Assembly: GCA_002726335.1 (NCBI GenBank)
Contig: PBSR01000133.1
Location: 8,140-72,139, forward strand
Reading direction: 5' to 3'
DNA length: 64,000 bases
From: Gemmatimonadaceae bacterium
Lineage (GTDB): Bacteria; Latescibacterota; UBA2968; UBA8231
Shown: piece after piece, positions 35,832 to 44,975 of the stretch
How positions within the stretch are numbered: position 1 is the stretch's first letter
Layout: every line of letters begins with the position of its first letter
Notes under the pieces: model-generated
What the model was told of the DNA's origin: nothing
Seen by the model: the letters and a program-made list of their open reading frames with translations, nothing else
The model's database searches: none
Position numbers and translations under genes: made by a program

Positions 35832-38243
35832 GTGAGCGAACCAACCGACACCGCTGAAGCCGACATCGTCGTGGTCAGCGACGCCGTACCGGCCATGGCC
35901 GTTTTGCCTCTGCGCAACACGGTTGTCTATCCCCACATGCCGAACCAGCTCACCGCCGGACGCGAGCGTTCGCTGCGAGCCCTGGAAAAGGCGGCCGAAG
36001 AGGGGGCCCCCATCGGCATCTTCACCCAGCGTCTGGCCGATGTGGAGGAGCCGGCCGTGGATGACATCTACCCCATCGGCACGATCGCCAAGATCCATCG
36101 GATCTGGCGACTGCCCGACGGCTCGATCCGGTTCATCATCCAGGGGCTGGAGCGAGGCCGACTGGAAGCCCTCGAAACGAGTGATCCCTTTCTGCTGGGA
36201 CGGGTGCGCCGGCTCGCCGACGTGGGTGACGAGAGTTCCACCGAGGTTCAGGGCCTTATGCGCAGCGTCAACAGTCAGTTCCAGGCCGTCGTCGACCTGT
36301 CGCCGCAGCTGCCGGAGGAACTGAAGGTCGTGGCCGTCAATATCGAGCACCCGGGTCGTCTGGCCGACCTCGTGGCCTTCTATCTGGACCTGCCGCTGGA
36401 AGAAAAGCAGGGCGTGCTGGCCGAGGTCGACATCGCCAAACGCCTACAGTACATCTCCGGCGTTCTGGCCCGGGAGCAGGAGATCCTCGAGATCGGCGCC
36501 AACATCCAGAATCAAGTGCAGGAACGGCTCGGCAAGACGCAGCGGGAGCACTACCTGCGGGAACAGTTGAGGCAGATCCAGAAGGAATTGTCCGGCTCCG
36601 ATCCGTCCAGTGCCGAGCTCGATGATCTGCGCGGCCGGGCCGAGGAGGCCGGGTTGTCGAAGGAGGCGGCCGCCGCGGTGGACCGGGAGCTGGGCCGCCT
36701 CGAGCAGATGATGTCATCCTCTCCGGAGTACTCGGTGGCGCGCACCTATGTCGACTGGCTGCTGGAGCTGCCGTGGAAGAACTCCACCGAGGATCATCTC
36801 GATCTGAAGCAGGCCAGCGACATCCTCGCGGCGGACCATTTCGGCCTCGACAAGGTGAAGGAACGAATCCTCGAGTATCTGGCGGTGCGCCGTCTGAAGA
36901 AGGAGTCGAAGGGTCCGATTCTCTGCTTTGTCGGACCGCCGGGTGTGGGCAAGACGTCACTGGGCCGTTCCATCGCCCGCGCCATGGGGCGGGAATTCAC
37001 GCGCATATCTCTCGGCGGTGTCCACGATGAAGCCGAGATCCGCGGCCATCGTCGCACCTACGTGGGGGCCCTCCCGGGGAGGATCATCCAGGGGTTGAAG
37101 AAAGCCGGATCGAACAACCCCGTGTTCATGCTGGATGAGATCGACAAGGTGGGCGCCGACTTTCGCGGTGATCCGGCAGCGGCGCTGCTCGAAGTCCTGG
37201 ATCCGGAGCAGAACTCGACCTTCGAGGATCACTACCTCGATCTGCCCTTCGACCTGTCGCAGGCGATGTTCATCACCACCGCCAATGTGCTGAACACGGT
37301 GCCCGCGGCCCTGCGAGACCGCATGGAAGAGATCGCCATCCCCGGATACACACCCCACGAGAAGGTGCAGATCGCTCGCCGCCACCTGCTGCCACGACAG
37401 CTGACCGAACACGGCCTGTCGGTGAGCAAGATGAAGGTGTCGGACAAGATCCTTGCGCAACTGATCGAGGAGTACACCCGCGAGGCGGGCGTCCGTAACC
37501 TGGAACGGGAGCTCGGGGCGCTGTGCCGCAAATCAGCGGTCCAGTTCGTCGAGGGACGCAAGGGCTCGATCACGGTGACCAAGGCGCGGCTCGCCGAGTT
37601 TCTCGGGCCGGCGCAGTTCTACTCGGAAGTGGCCGAGGGGGGCGACGAGATCGGCGTGGCCACGGGACTGGCGGCAACGGCGGTAGGCGGGGAGATCCTG
37701 TTCATCGAAGCCAGCCGCATGAAGGGCCGCAAGAATCTGATCCTCACCGGACAACTGGGCGACGTCATGCAGGAATCGGCCCAGACCGCCCTGAGCTACC
37801 TGAAGGCTCGGGCTGATGAGCTCGGCATCGATGCGGTCGATGTGGACGAGTCCGACATCCACCTGCATGTCCCCGCGGGAGCGACGCCGAAAGAGGGGCC
37901 GTCCGCGGGAGTGGCCCTGGCAGTGGCCCTGACGTCGATGTTCCTCGGCAAACCGGTACGGCGGGACGTGGCCATGACGGGAGAGATCACCCTGCGCGGA
38001 CGGGTCCTTCCCGTGGGGGGGATCCGCGACAAGGTGCTGGCCGCCCAGCGCGCCGGCATCCGTACCGTGTTGTTGCCGAGGCGCAACGAGAAGGACCTGG
38101 AGGACGTGCCGGACGAGATCCGGAAGTCGATGGCCTTCACCCTGGTCGACGACTTCGACGGGGCCCTGGCAGCCGCCCTGGCCAGTCCTCGCCGGAAACG
38201 TGCCGGGAGCAAGGCAAAGAAGGCCAGAAGGCGGAGCCGTTGA
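35832..38243 (+). CDS. lon: ATP-dependent protease La (Lon)
   Basis: Cytoplasmic hexameric AAA+ protease of 803 aa, the normal length of LonA, which degrades damaged and regulatory proteins. The LON substrate-binding domain covers about residues 15-210 (MAVLPLRNTVVYPHM). A helical region and the AAA+ module follow, with Walker A GPPGVGKTS at 368-376 and Walker B VFMLDEIDK. The protease domain has the Ser691/Lys734 dyad in PKEGPSAGVALA and GIRDKVLAAQ. The GTG start is preceded by AAGAGGAAAGGA. The lysine/arginine-rich C-terminal tail is characteristic of many Lon proteins. The TGA stop overlaps the glnD TTG by four bases. Confidence 0.97.
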   Translation: MSEPTDTAEADIVVVSDAVPAMAVLPLRNTVVYPHMPNQLTAGRERSLRALEKAAEEGAPIGIFTQRLADVEEPAVDDIYPIGTIAKIHRIWRLPDGSIRFIIQGLERGRLEALETSDPFLLGRVRRLADVGDESSTEVQGLMRSVNSQFQAVVDLSPQLPEELKVVAVNIEHPGRLADLVAFYLDLPLEEKQGVLAEVDIAKRLQYISGVLAREQEILEIGANIQNQVQERLGKTQREHYLREQLRQIQKELSGSDPSSAELDDLRGRAEEAGLSKEAAAAVDRELGRLEQMMSSSPEYSVARTYVDWLLELPWKNSTEDHLDLKQASDILAADHFGLDKVKERILEYLAVRRLKKESKGPILCFVGPPGVGKTSLGRSIARAMGREFTRISLGGVHDEAEIRGHRRTYVGALPGRIIQGLKKAGSNNPVFMLDEIDKVGADFRGDPAAALLEVLDPEQNSTFEDHYLDLPFDLSQAMFITTANVLNTVPAALRDRMEEIAIPGYTPHEKVQIARRHLLPRQLTEHGLSVSKMKVSDKILAQLIEEYTREAGVRNLERELGALCRKSAVQFVEGRKGSITVTKARLAEFLGPAQFYSEVAEGGDEIGVATGLAATAVGGEILFIEASRMKGRKNLILTGQLGDVMQESAQTALSYLKARADELGIDAVDVDESDIHLHVPAGATPKEGPSAGVALAVALTSMFLGKPVRRDVAMTGEITLRGRVLPVGGIRDKVLAAQRAGIRTVLLPRRNEKDLEDVPDEIRKSMAFTLVDDFDGALAAALASPRRKRAGSKAKKARRRSR

Positions 38244-40939
38244 CCGCCGACCAGCTCCAGGAGGCACTACAGGCCAGTGGCACGGCGGGTTCGACGGAGG
38301 CCCGTCTCCGGTTCCGCGAGCAGCGTATGGAACAGCTCGCCGCCGCCCACCGGGACGGTGCCGGAGGGCTCGAAACGGCGACGGCCATCGCCGATACGAC
38401 GGACACGATCGTGCTGGATGCGTACACCGCCGCCCTGGACAGGAGCGACGGCCAGCACGCTCTGCTGGCGCTGGGCGGGTACGGGCGCCAGCGGATGGGT
38501 CCGAGCTCCGATGTGGACCTGCTCTTTCTCTTCGCCCGCGAGCGTCACAAGAAGCCGGAGTTCATCAGCGGTGTCCTGCACCCGCTGTGGGACGTCGGTT
38601 TCGACATCGGGCACAGCAGTCGGACGCTGTCCGAGTCGACGAAGATGGCGCGTGAGGATCTCGAGTCGTGCACGGCTATGCTCGACGCCCGGCTGCTGGC
38701 AGGGGACACGGATCTGTTCGCCGATTTCCAGGCCCGTCTGCTCAAGCAGCTGCCAAAGAGTGCGGCGGGGCGTCTGCACAAGCTGCATCTGGCACGCGGA
38801 GCTCACGCCGGCTCGGTGCAACTCCTCGAGCCGAATGTGAAGGAGTCTCCCGGCGGACTGCGCGAGATCCACCTGCTGGAGTGGGGGCTCAAGTGCGAGT
38901 TGCGGCAGGCCGGTATCGACGACGCCCTGGCCGACTACCTCGACGAGGTCGACCTCGAATCCCTGAAAGAAGCCCGTGCCTTTCTCTGGCGCGTACGCCA
39001 CGAGCTGCATTTCACTACCGGGCGCAAGCATGACGTGCTCGAGAACGAGAGCAAGCCGCTGGTAGCGCAGACGCTGGGTTATTCCGATCGCAGCGTGGAC
39101 GGGGCAGCAGAGGTTCTCGCTTCCGGGGGGCATGTGCGCCGCATGGGCACGACGGATCGCACCGGTGCAGACCGGGGTCGCGAGCTGGCCGTGGAGGCCT
39201 TCCTGCGCGATTACTATCTGCACGCCAAGTCCACCTTCCATGCCGTCCGCCTCGGCTTCGAGCGGTTGCGGGCACGACCCAAGAAGGGCCGTCGTCTGCT
39301 GCTCGAACCCGGTGTGGTGGCTATCGACAACCAGATCGAGCTGCCTGCCGGGGCCCCCTGGCTGGCCGAGGATCCCCTGCGGCTGCTGCGGTTGTTCGAC
39401 CTGTGTCAGACCAAGCGACTGGCGTTCAGCGAGCCAGCGTCGCGGCTGGTGCGGCAGAATGTGCACCTCATCGATGACGACGTGCGCCGCAGCCCCGAAG
39501 CACGCGACCTGTTTCTGGGCCTGCTCAAACGCAAGCATCGATCTGCCGAGACACTGCGGGGGATGCACGAACTGGGAGTGCTCGGCGCCTATCTGCCGGA
39601 GTTCGGCGAAACCACTTGTCTGGTCCAGTACGATATCTATCACGTTTACACGGTCGACGAGCACACCCTCGTGGGGCTGGAGAAACTCGAGGGACTGCAC
39701 CGCGCCGACGCGCGTGGCACGATGAGAGAGCTCTACGGGTCTCTGGCGCGCAAGGATCTGCTGTTTCTCGGCATGTTGCTGCACGATGTAGGCAAGTCGC
39801 GCCGAACCGAGCACATCAGCGAGGGCATGGAGATGGGACGTGCTCTGTGCGAGCGTATCGGTCTGAACGACGCCGATACGCGATTCGTCCTGTTTCTCAT
39901 CGAGAATCACCAGGAGATGGTCATCATCTCCCTGCGACGCGATCTCGACGACTATAAGATGATCGCCGACTTCGCCGGCCGGTTTGCCAACACCGAATGG
40001 CTGAGAGCGCTCTACCTGCTATCCTACGGCGACCTGTCCTCGGTGGCGGCTGATGCCTGGTCGGACTGGCAGGGAGCCCTGCTGTGGGAGCTGTACCACA
40101 AGACGAAGGAGCAGCTGGAGTCCGGTCTCAAGGCGCTGGAGGACCGTCAGCATGCCCGCCAGATCGCCGACACTCATCTGACGACGATGAAGGGGATATG
40201 GCCGCCGCAGCAGGTCGAGGTCTTCGAGCGGCACGTGCAGCAGCTGCCGCCGCGGTATCTGGTGACGTACGATCTGACCCAGATCGAACGCCACCTGGCG
40301 TTTGTCTCCCGGCTGGCTGCCGCCGACGGCGCCATCGAGCTGGAGTTCGTCGAGCACAGCGAGCGCACCGAGCTCGTGGTGGGTGCGCGCGACCAGAGTC
40401 ACCTGCTGGCTAAGATCTGCGGCGTGCTGGCGGTGAACGACATCGACATTCTGCACGCCGACGTACAGACCCGCGACGACGATGTCGTCATCGACACGTT
40501 TCAGGTCACCGACGTCGACGGAACGCCGGTTCTGCCGCCCTGGAAGAAGGACCGGGTCCTGGGCGCTCTGCGTGACGTCATCGGCGGTCAGGTCGAGGTG
40601 GCGGACCTGTTCGACAAGTACAGCGCCAACTGGGGACGACGGGCCGAGCGGCCGGTGCGGGAGCCGGAGGTCTTGTTCGAGAACCAGGTGTCGGATCGCT
40701 ACACCGTGGTGGACGTCAACGCCCGCGATGGCGTGGGTCTGCTTTACACGCTGACACACGGCCTCGGTGAGAGTGGCCTCGATATCCACATGGCCATTGT
40801 CAGCACCGTTGTCGACCAGGCCAACGACGCGTTCTACGTAGTCGACGCCGAGGGTCGCAAGATCGTCAACTACGACGCTCTCGAGACGATCCGCACCGGG
40901 TTGCTCGAGGCCCTGCGCGTCAGCGACTACCTCAAGTAG
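38240..40939 (+). CDS. glnD: bifunctional [protein-PII] uridylyltransferase / uridylyl-removing enzyme
   Basis: Nitrogen-status sensor of 899 aa that uridylylates PII when glutamine is low and removes UMP when it is high. The nucleotidyltransferase motif is GGYGRQRMGPSSDVDLLFL (about residues 75-95) with both catalytic Asp. The GlnD helical domain follows, then an HD domain with LLHDVGKSR (about residue 512), and two C-terminal ACT domains (TELVVGARDQSHLLAKICGV and YTVVDVNARDGVGLLYTLTH) that bind glutamine. The TTG start overlaps the lon stop (TTGA), so translation is probably coupled to lon, an unusual arrangement. The last 13 bp overlap the convergent DUF2330 gene. No glnB or amtB is in the window. 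Confidence 0.95.
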   Translation: MTADQLQEALQASGTAGSTEARLRFREQRMEQLAAAHRDGAGGLETATAIADTTDTIVLDAYTAALDRSDGQHALLALGGYGRQRMGPSSDVDLLFLFARERHKKPEFISGVLHPLWDVGFDIGHSSRTLSESTKMAREDLESCTAMLDARLLAGDTDLFADFQARLLKQLPKSAAGRLHKLHLARGAHAGSVQLLEPNVKESPGGLREIHLLEWGLKCELRQAGIDDALADYLDEVDLESLKEARAFLWRVRHELHFTTGRKHDVLENESKPLVAQTLGYSDRSVDGAAEVLASGGHVRRMGTTDRTGADRGRELAVEAFLRDYYLHAKSTFHAVRLGFERLRARPKKGRRLLLEPGVVAIDNQIELPAGAPWLAEDPLRLLRLFDLCQTKRLAFSEPASRLVRQNVHLIDDDVRRSPEARDLFLGLLKRKHRSAETLRGMHELGVLGAYLPEFGETTCLVQYDIYHVYTVDEHTLVGLEKLEGLHRADARGTMRELYGSLARKDLLFLGMLLHDVGKSRRTEHISEGMEMGRALCERIGLNDADTRFVLFLIENHQEMVIISLRRDLDDYKMIADFAGRFANTEWLRALYLLSYGDLSSVAADAWSDWQGALLWELYHKTKEQLESGLKALEDRQHARQIADTHLTTMKGIWPPQQVEVFERHVQQLPPRYLVTYDLTQIERHLAFVSRLAAADGAIELEFVEHSERTELVVGARDQSHLLAKICGVLAVNDIDILHADVQTRDDDVVIDTFQVTDVDGTPVLPPWKKDRVLGALRDVIGGQVEVADLFDKYSANWGRRAERPVREPEVLFENQVSDRYTVVDVNARDGVGLLYTLTHGLGESGLDIHMAIVSTVVDQANDAFYVVDAEGRKIVNYDALETIRTGLLEALRVSDYLK

Positions 40940-42828
40940 AGCAGTTTCCGCGACAACAGGGCCGCCGACGTCTGCAGACGGACGAAGTAGACCCCACTCG
41001 ACACCGGCGTTCCCGAGGCATCACGGCCGTCCCAACGGGCCAGATGCCGCCCCGGAGGGCGTGAGTCCTGCACGAGGGTGCGCACCGGCTGACCGAGCAG
41101 ATCATAGACCCGCAAGGTGACCGGGTGGTCGATGCCCAACTCAGGCACGCGGTAGGGCACGATGACGGCCGCGTTGAAAGGGTTCGGATAGGCCGCATCC
41201 AGATCGAAGGCGACGGGCAGCGCTTCGCCGGTGGTCTCTGTGACCGCTGTGAGCCGTCGGATCGGCACCGGATCTCCGGCGGTATCCATCTGTTCGATGA
41301 TCGCCGCTGCCGGCACGTCGACCGGCAGAGGTCGTGGCACTTCACCGATGTTCTCGAAGGGCTGCGAGCGGACCTCTCGACCATCCCGCAGGGTGACGAC
41401 GAGGGTGAGTTCCTCGAAGTTCAGCGAATCCGGGTCATCGACCTCACACTCCCAGCGGGCTGCCGCCGTACGCAGATTGCTGACGTCGGACAGATCCGGA
41501 TTGAAATCGAAGGCCGGATCGCGGGTCATCTCTTCGGCGGAGAGAGTCGTATACAGGCGCGTGAGTGTCTCGTGCCGACCGAACAGCTCCTGCGTCTCGC
41601 GCAGCGGGGTTACGACAGCCGCGTCGAGAGCGCCGGCAAAGGCGTCGGCGTCGAAGACGAGCTCCTGTGTCCATTCGGCAAAGGCATCGATGTCGTTGTA
41701 GAACGCCCGTTCGGCGATGGCCTGCAATCGACCCTCCTTCTCCGCTTGGCGGTACGCTTCGACATCACCGCCAAACACGACACGCAGGACCCCCTCTTCG
41801 AGGACCGCAGCCGGCATCGGCACATGGCGTCGAAGCAGTGTCTGCATCTGCGCATCGCGCGGAAAGCCCTGACGCAACATGGCGCTGATGAATCTGCCGG
41901 CGTCGTCGATCCGACGCAGCGCATCCAGGTCCCAGCGGTCAGGCCGGAAGAAGCGGTCCTTCATAATGGCGCTCGGACCGGCATAGTCGGTGACGAAGGC
42001 AAGACCGCCCTCGGCCTCGTTCACGGCGGCGGTCACCACGTCGTCGTAGTTGAAGCCGCCGTTGAACCAGTCCACCAGGGCCTCGTTGATCTGCACGTGC
42101 CGGTAGTTGATCGGCACGGCGCGATCCTCGCCCAGGATCCAGGCGGTGACCCCGAGGTCGGGCTCGGTGGCGATGGCCGTGAGCTGGATGGGAATCATGG
42201 GTGTGTGAGCGGCGTAGGTCATGGCGATGGGCTGCAGGTCACCGAGCTCACGGTTCGGGGACAGGCGCAGGGCGAGAAAGTGCATGCCCATCTCAACATA
42301 AGGGGCCAGCAGACCGGGCCCCAGAGCTCCGAGCTGGTAGCCGTTGTCTGTCAGCCAATTGACCACGGCCTCCGGCGTTTCGCTGGTGAGCACCACCGTC
42401 TCATAGGGTCCCACCCGCTCCTCGGCGACGACGGTGACCCCGTCATCCTGGGCCGATGTCGGCACAGCCTCTTCAAGGCGGGCGAATGGCGGGAACAGGA
42501 GTCCACACTCGTCCCCGTCCTCCTCCCATTCGAGCAGAAACGTCGGCTGCGTCGCCGACTGCAGCTGGCGGAAGACCTCGTTGTGGCTGACCGCGAGGGA
42601 GGGGCGTGACGGCACGGGCAGAATCCAGGCAAAATCGGCGGCTTCGCCCACGTAAGCGATCTGCACATGGGCCGTGACCGAGTCGCCCCGGTCGACGAAA
42701 AGAATGCGCTCGCTGACCTGGTTCATCGGCGAGAAGCTGCAGAAGAAACCGCCGCAGGCGCCAGCGGAACCGGCGCCGAGCAGCAGCAGAACAGTGAAGA
42801 TGGGCAGGCAGGTCGCGGCTCGAACCAT
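40927..42828 (-). CDS. secreted DUF2330 protein with C-terminal sorting module
   Basis: A 633-aa exported protein. The signal peptide is MVRAATCLPIFTVLLLLGAG with the mature start near ACGGFFCS. The N-terminal 350 residues match DUF2330: CGGFFC, then RILFVDRGDSVTAHVQIAY and DFAWILPVP. The C-terminal 90 residues form a FlgD-like module with YPNPFNAAVIVPYRV and a closing LLYLR, so it belongs to the same surface-sorted set as the three proteins at 15-31 kb. The Cys pairs near the N-terminus suggest a disulfide. Function is unknown. The 3' end overlaps glnD by 13 bp on the opposite strand. It is divergent from the signalling operon with a 162-bp gap. Confidence 0.86.
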   Translation of the reverse strand: MVRAATCLPIFTVLLLLGAGSAGACGGFFCSFSPMNQVSERILFVDRGDSVTAHVQIAYVGEAADFAWILPVPSRPSLAVSHNEVFRQLQSATQPTFLLEWEEDGDECGLLFPPFARLEEAVPTSAQDDGVTVVAEERVGPYETVVLTSETPEAVVNWLTDNGYQLGALGPGLLAPYVEMGMHFLALRLSPNRELGDLQPIAMTYAAHTPMIPIQLTAIATEPDLGVTAWILGEDRAVPINYRHVQINEALVDWFNGGFNYDDVVTAAVNEAEGGLAFVTDYAGPSAIMKDRFFRPDRWDLDALRRIDDAGRFISAMLRQGFPRDAQMQTLLRRHVPMPAAVLEEGVLRVVFGGDVEAYRQAEKEGRLQAIAERAFYNDIDAFAEWTQELVFDADAFAGALDAAVVTPLRETQELFGRHETLTRLYTTLSAEEMTRDPAFDFNPDLSDVSNLRTAAARWECEVDDPDSLNFEELTLVVTLRDGREVRSQPFENIGEVPRPLPVDVPAAAIIEQMDTAGDPVPIRRLTAVTETTGEALPVAFDLDAAYPNPFNAAVIVPYRVPELGIDHPVTLRVYDLLGQPVRTLVQDSRPPGRHLARWDGRDASGTPVSSGVYFVRLQTSAALLSRKLLYLR

Positions 42829-42990
42829 CGGTCTCTCACTCTTCAGGGGTCTTCAGGGGGTTTGACAGGCGGAGGGTTGCCAAACAGCTTGGGGCGTACA
42901 CTCTCGAAAATACAACACCACAACCGGCCTGCCGTGTCACTTCTCCGGCAACGCGGTCGGCATCGCCACCGAAGCATCTGAGACGCCGCC

Positions 42991-43458
42991 ATGGACCTGA
43001 CCCCCGCACTTCTTGCGAGCCTGCAGAAGCTGCAGTTGTTCGTCGACCTCTCGCCAACGCAGATCAAGCGCATGTTCAGTGCCTGCAGACAGGAGTCCTT
43101 CGAGGCAGGTGCGGTATTGTGCCACGCCGGCAGAGACAGCGACCGCATGTTCATCATCGTCTCCGGCAGTGTCGATATTCTCAGCAGTTCTGACACGCAA
43201 CTGGCGCACGAGACAGCGGTGACGACCATCGGTGAGACAGGGCTTCTCAGCGGCGAGACCCGTGCCGCCACCGTGCGGGTTCGGGCCGCGGCGTCGGCCC
43301 TCGTCATCCACAAGCGGCCGCTGCAGCAGCTGATGCAGGACGACTCGGGTTTGGCCATACGTCTCTACCGCAACGCCATGGTCCTGGTGCGGAAGAAGCT
43401 GATCGCCGCCGACCAACGCCTCGAGCGGGTTCTGCGCAGCGAAGATTCGGTCGAATAA
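42991..43458 (+). CDS. cyclic-nucleotide-binding domain protein (single domain)
   Basis: A 155-aa protein consisting of one cNMP-binding beta-roll (CAP-ED fold) with no DNA-binding domain. Typical segments are LFVDLSPTQIKRMFSACR, FEAGAVLCHAGRDSDRMFII, GETGLLSGETRAATVRV (phosphate-binding cassette region) and a C-terminal helix IRLYRNAMVLVRKKL. It could sense a cyclic nucleotide or act as a protein-interaction module. It is the first gene of the 43-47 kb signalling operon and is 63 bp before the small membrane peptide. The upstream 162-bp gap carries the divergent promoters. Confidence 0.85.
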   Translation: MDLTPALLASLQKLQLFVDLSPTQIKRMFSACRQESFEAGAVLCHAGRDSDRMFIIVSGSVDILSSSDTQLAHETAVTTIGETGLLSGETRAATVRVRAAASALVIHKRPLQQLMQDDSGLAIRLYRNAMVLVRKKLIAADQRLERVLRSEDSVE

Positions 43459-43521
43459 CTCCTGTAACCCTGCCCCCGGTCCATCGTCCTTCCTGGCATA
43501 CCCAAAACGGAAGGATGAAGG

Positions 43522-43620
43522 ATGGACGCTATTCTACTGGCGGGACCACTGGTCCTGATGCTGCTGATCAGCGCCGTCGCCCTGCGCGACGACGGCGATG
43601 ACTCAGGCGGTTCGCGGTGA
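43522..43620 (+). CDS. small single-pass membrane peptide (32 aa)
   Basis: A 32-codon frame starting at ATG 43522, with a Shine-Dalgarno run GGAAGG about eight bases upstream. It encodes one hydrophobic helix (about residues 4-21, with LLAGPLVLMLLISAV) followed by a short charged tail RDDGDDSGGSR. Its stop overlaps the GTG of the Crp/Fnr gene by four bases (GTGA), the arrangement of a truly translated upstream gene. Single-helix peptides of this size often stabilise or regulate membrane complexes, as CydX, KdpF and CcoQ do. No homologue is recognised. Confidence 0.65.
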   Translation: MDAILLAGPLVLMLLISAVALRDDGDDSGGSR

Positions 43621-44360
43621 CCGGCGCACTCCGCGCTCAGGAGGCCACTGTGGCGGCCCCGGCACAGGCCAACGGCCGGGACCACCACAACGGTTTCCTG
43701 CGCAAGAGCGGAACGCTCCGGGTGCTGCGCGACTGCCCGCTGTTCGAAACATTGGCAGAGACCGTGATCGAAGACCTGGCGGCCCATGCCCGGATGCTGC
43801 AGGTGCGCGGCCGTTCGGTGCTGTCAGGGTCTGGCGAGAGGGGGCCTGGTCTGTGCATCCTGCGGCAGGGCGCGATGAAAGTCTGCTCGCCGCAAAGGCA
43901 GAATCGCGAGGTGATCCTGGCGCTGCTCGAGCCGGGGGACTTCTTCGGTGAATTCTCGGGGATGGAGGCGCCTCCAGGGAGGTTCCGGGTCGTCGCGCTG
44001 CGGCGGTGCGAGTTGCTCGTGATCCCGGCCAGCGTGTTCGGTGAGCTGCTGCTGCGTGAGTCGGGTGTGCGGCTAGCGTGTCTGCAGGCGGTGGCCCGGC
44101 GCATCCGGCAGGCAGAGGACACATTGCGTCGTCTGACACTCGAAAACGTACATGGCCGCGTCGAGGACACGCTGCGACAGCTGGCAGCCAAGGGGGGTGA
44201 GTCTCACCCCGACGGGGTGCTGATCCGTCGCCGTCCGAGCCAGGTGCTGCTCGCAGGTCTGGCTGGCAGTACACGGGAGACCGTCAGCCGCGTGCTCCGG
44301 GATCTCGAAGCGCGACGGGTGATCGCCTGCGATGGGCGTCAGGTGCTGCTTCGATGCTGA
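43617..44360 (+). CDS. Crp/Fnr-family transcriptional regulator
   Basis: A 247-aa DNA-binding regulator. An N-terminal extension of about 35 residues is followed by a cNMP-binding-type beta-roll (about 40-160: LFETLAETVIEDLAAHARML, LLEPGDFFGEFSGME), a dimerisation helix and a C-terminal winged HTH_Crp with the recognition region VLLAGLAGSTRETVSRVLRD. There is no N-terminal Cys cluster, so it is not an Fnr-type iron-sulfur sensor. The GTG start overlaps the stop of the membrane peptide. An ECF sigma factor gene follows after 27 bp. It is the second cNMP-fold protein in the operon. Confidence 0.92.
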   Translation: MTGALRAQEATVAAPAQANGRDHHNGFLRKSGTLRVLRDCPLFETLAETVIEDLAAHARMLQVRGRSVLSGSGERGPGLCILRQGAMKVCSPQRQNREVILALLEPGDFFGEFSGMEAPPGRFRVVALRRCELLVIPASVFGELLLRESGVRLACLQAVARRIRQAEDTLRRLTLENVHGRVEDTLRQLAAKGGESHPDGVLIRRRPSQVLLAGLAGSTRETVSRVLRDLEARRVIACDGRQVLLRC

Positions 44361-44387
44361 CGGTTCTGTTGCAGGAGTCCGACAGGG

Positions 44388-44966
44388 GTGTCAGATTGTG
44401 CCCGGGAGCATCGCTTGCAGGATACCGACTTCACATACGACAAACAGCTCGTGCGGCGAGCCGGCGACGGCGACGAGGAGGCGTCCCGCGAACTGGTGGA
44501 GCGGCACCAGGACCGGGTGTATCGCCTCAGCTACCGGCTGACGGGGGATGTCGAGGCGGCGCGCGATATCACCCAGGATACCTTCCTGCGTCTGCTGCAG
44601 AACCTACGCCGTATCGAGGACGGCCAGGCGCTGACGCGGTGGCTGACGCGCACGGCGACGAATCTGACCAGGGATCGCTGGCGCACACGGCGGGACACGG
44701 TCGAATTCGACGACAGCTTTGAGGAAGGTAGTCGGTCGTCGTCCAGCCACCTGGTCGAGGACGCACAGCTGGGAGAACGGATCCAGAGGGCGCTCATGGA
44801 GCTGCCGCACCGGTACCGTGAAGCTTTCGTCCTGCGCCACGTGGAGGATCTGAGCCACGAGCAGATGTGCGATCAACTCGGCATCGGCCTGTCGGCCGTG
44901 AAGGTCCGCATCCATCGTGCCTGCCACATGCTCAGAGAACTGTTACCCGAGTACGAGGAAGAGTAA
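44388..44966 (+). CDS. ECF-type RNA polymerase sigma factor
   Basis: A 192-aa sigma-70 family protein with only regions 2 and 4. Region 2 covers about residues 24-85 (LVERHQDRVYRLSYRLTGD, AARDITQDTFLRLL) for -10 recognition and core binding. Region 4 covers about 130-185 (LPHRYREAFVLRHVEDLS, IGLSAVKVRIHRACHML), a helix-turn-helix for the -35. The GTG start at 44388 has AGGAG about 14 bases upstream. The next gene, nine bp downstream, encodes a single-pass membrane protein in the place where an anti-sigma factor is expected. Confidence 0.95.
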   Translation: MSDCAREHRLQDTDFTYDKQLVRRAGDGDEEASRELVERHQDRVYRLSYRLTGDVEAARDITQDTFLRLLQNLRRIEDGQALTRWLTRTATNLTRDRWRTRRDTVEFDDSFEEGSRSSSSHLVEDAQLGERIQRALMELPHRYREAFVLRHVEDLSHEQMCDQLGIGLSAVKVRIHRACHMLRELLPEYEEE

Positions 44967-44975
44967 ACCATAGCC

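Noticed and set aside
38267..39910. Minus-strand open frame of 547 codons inside glnD
   Set aside because: It is fully antisense to a conserved gene with all GlnD motifs; no signal of its own.
41125..42609. Plus-strand open frame of 494 codons inside the DUF2330 gene
   Set aside because: Antisense shadow; the minus-strand reading has a signal peptide, DUF2330 motifs and a sorting module.
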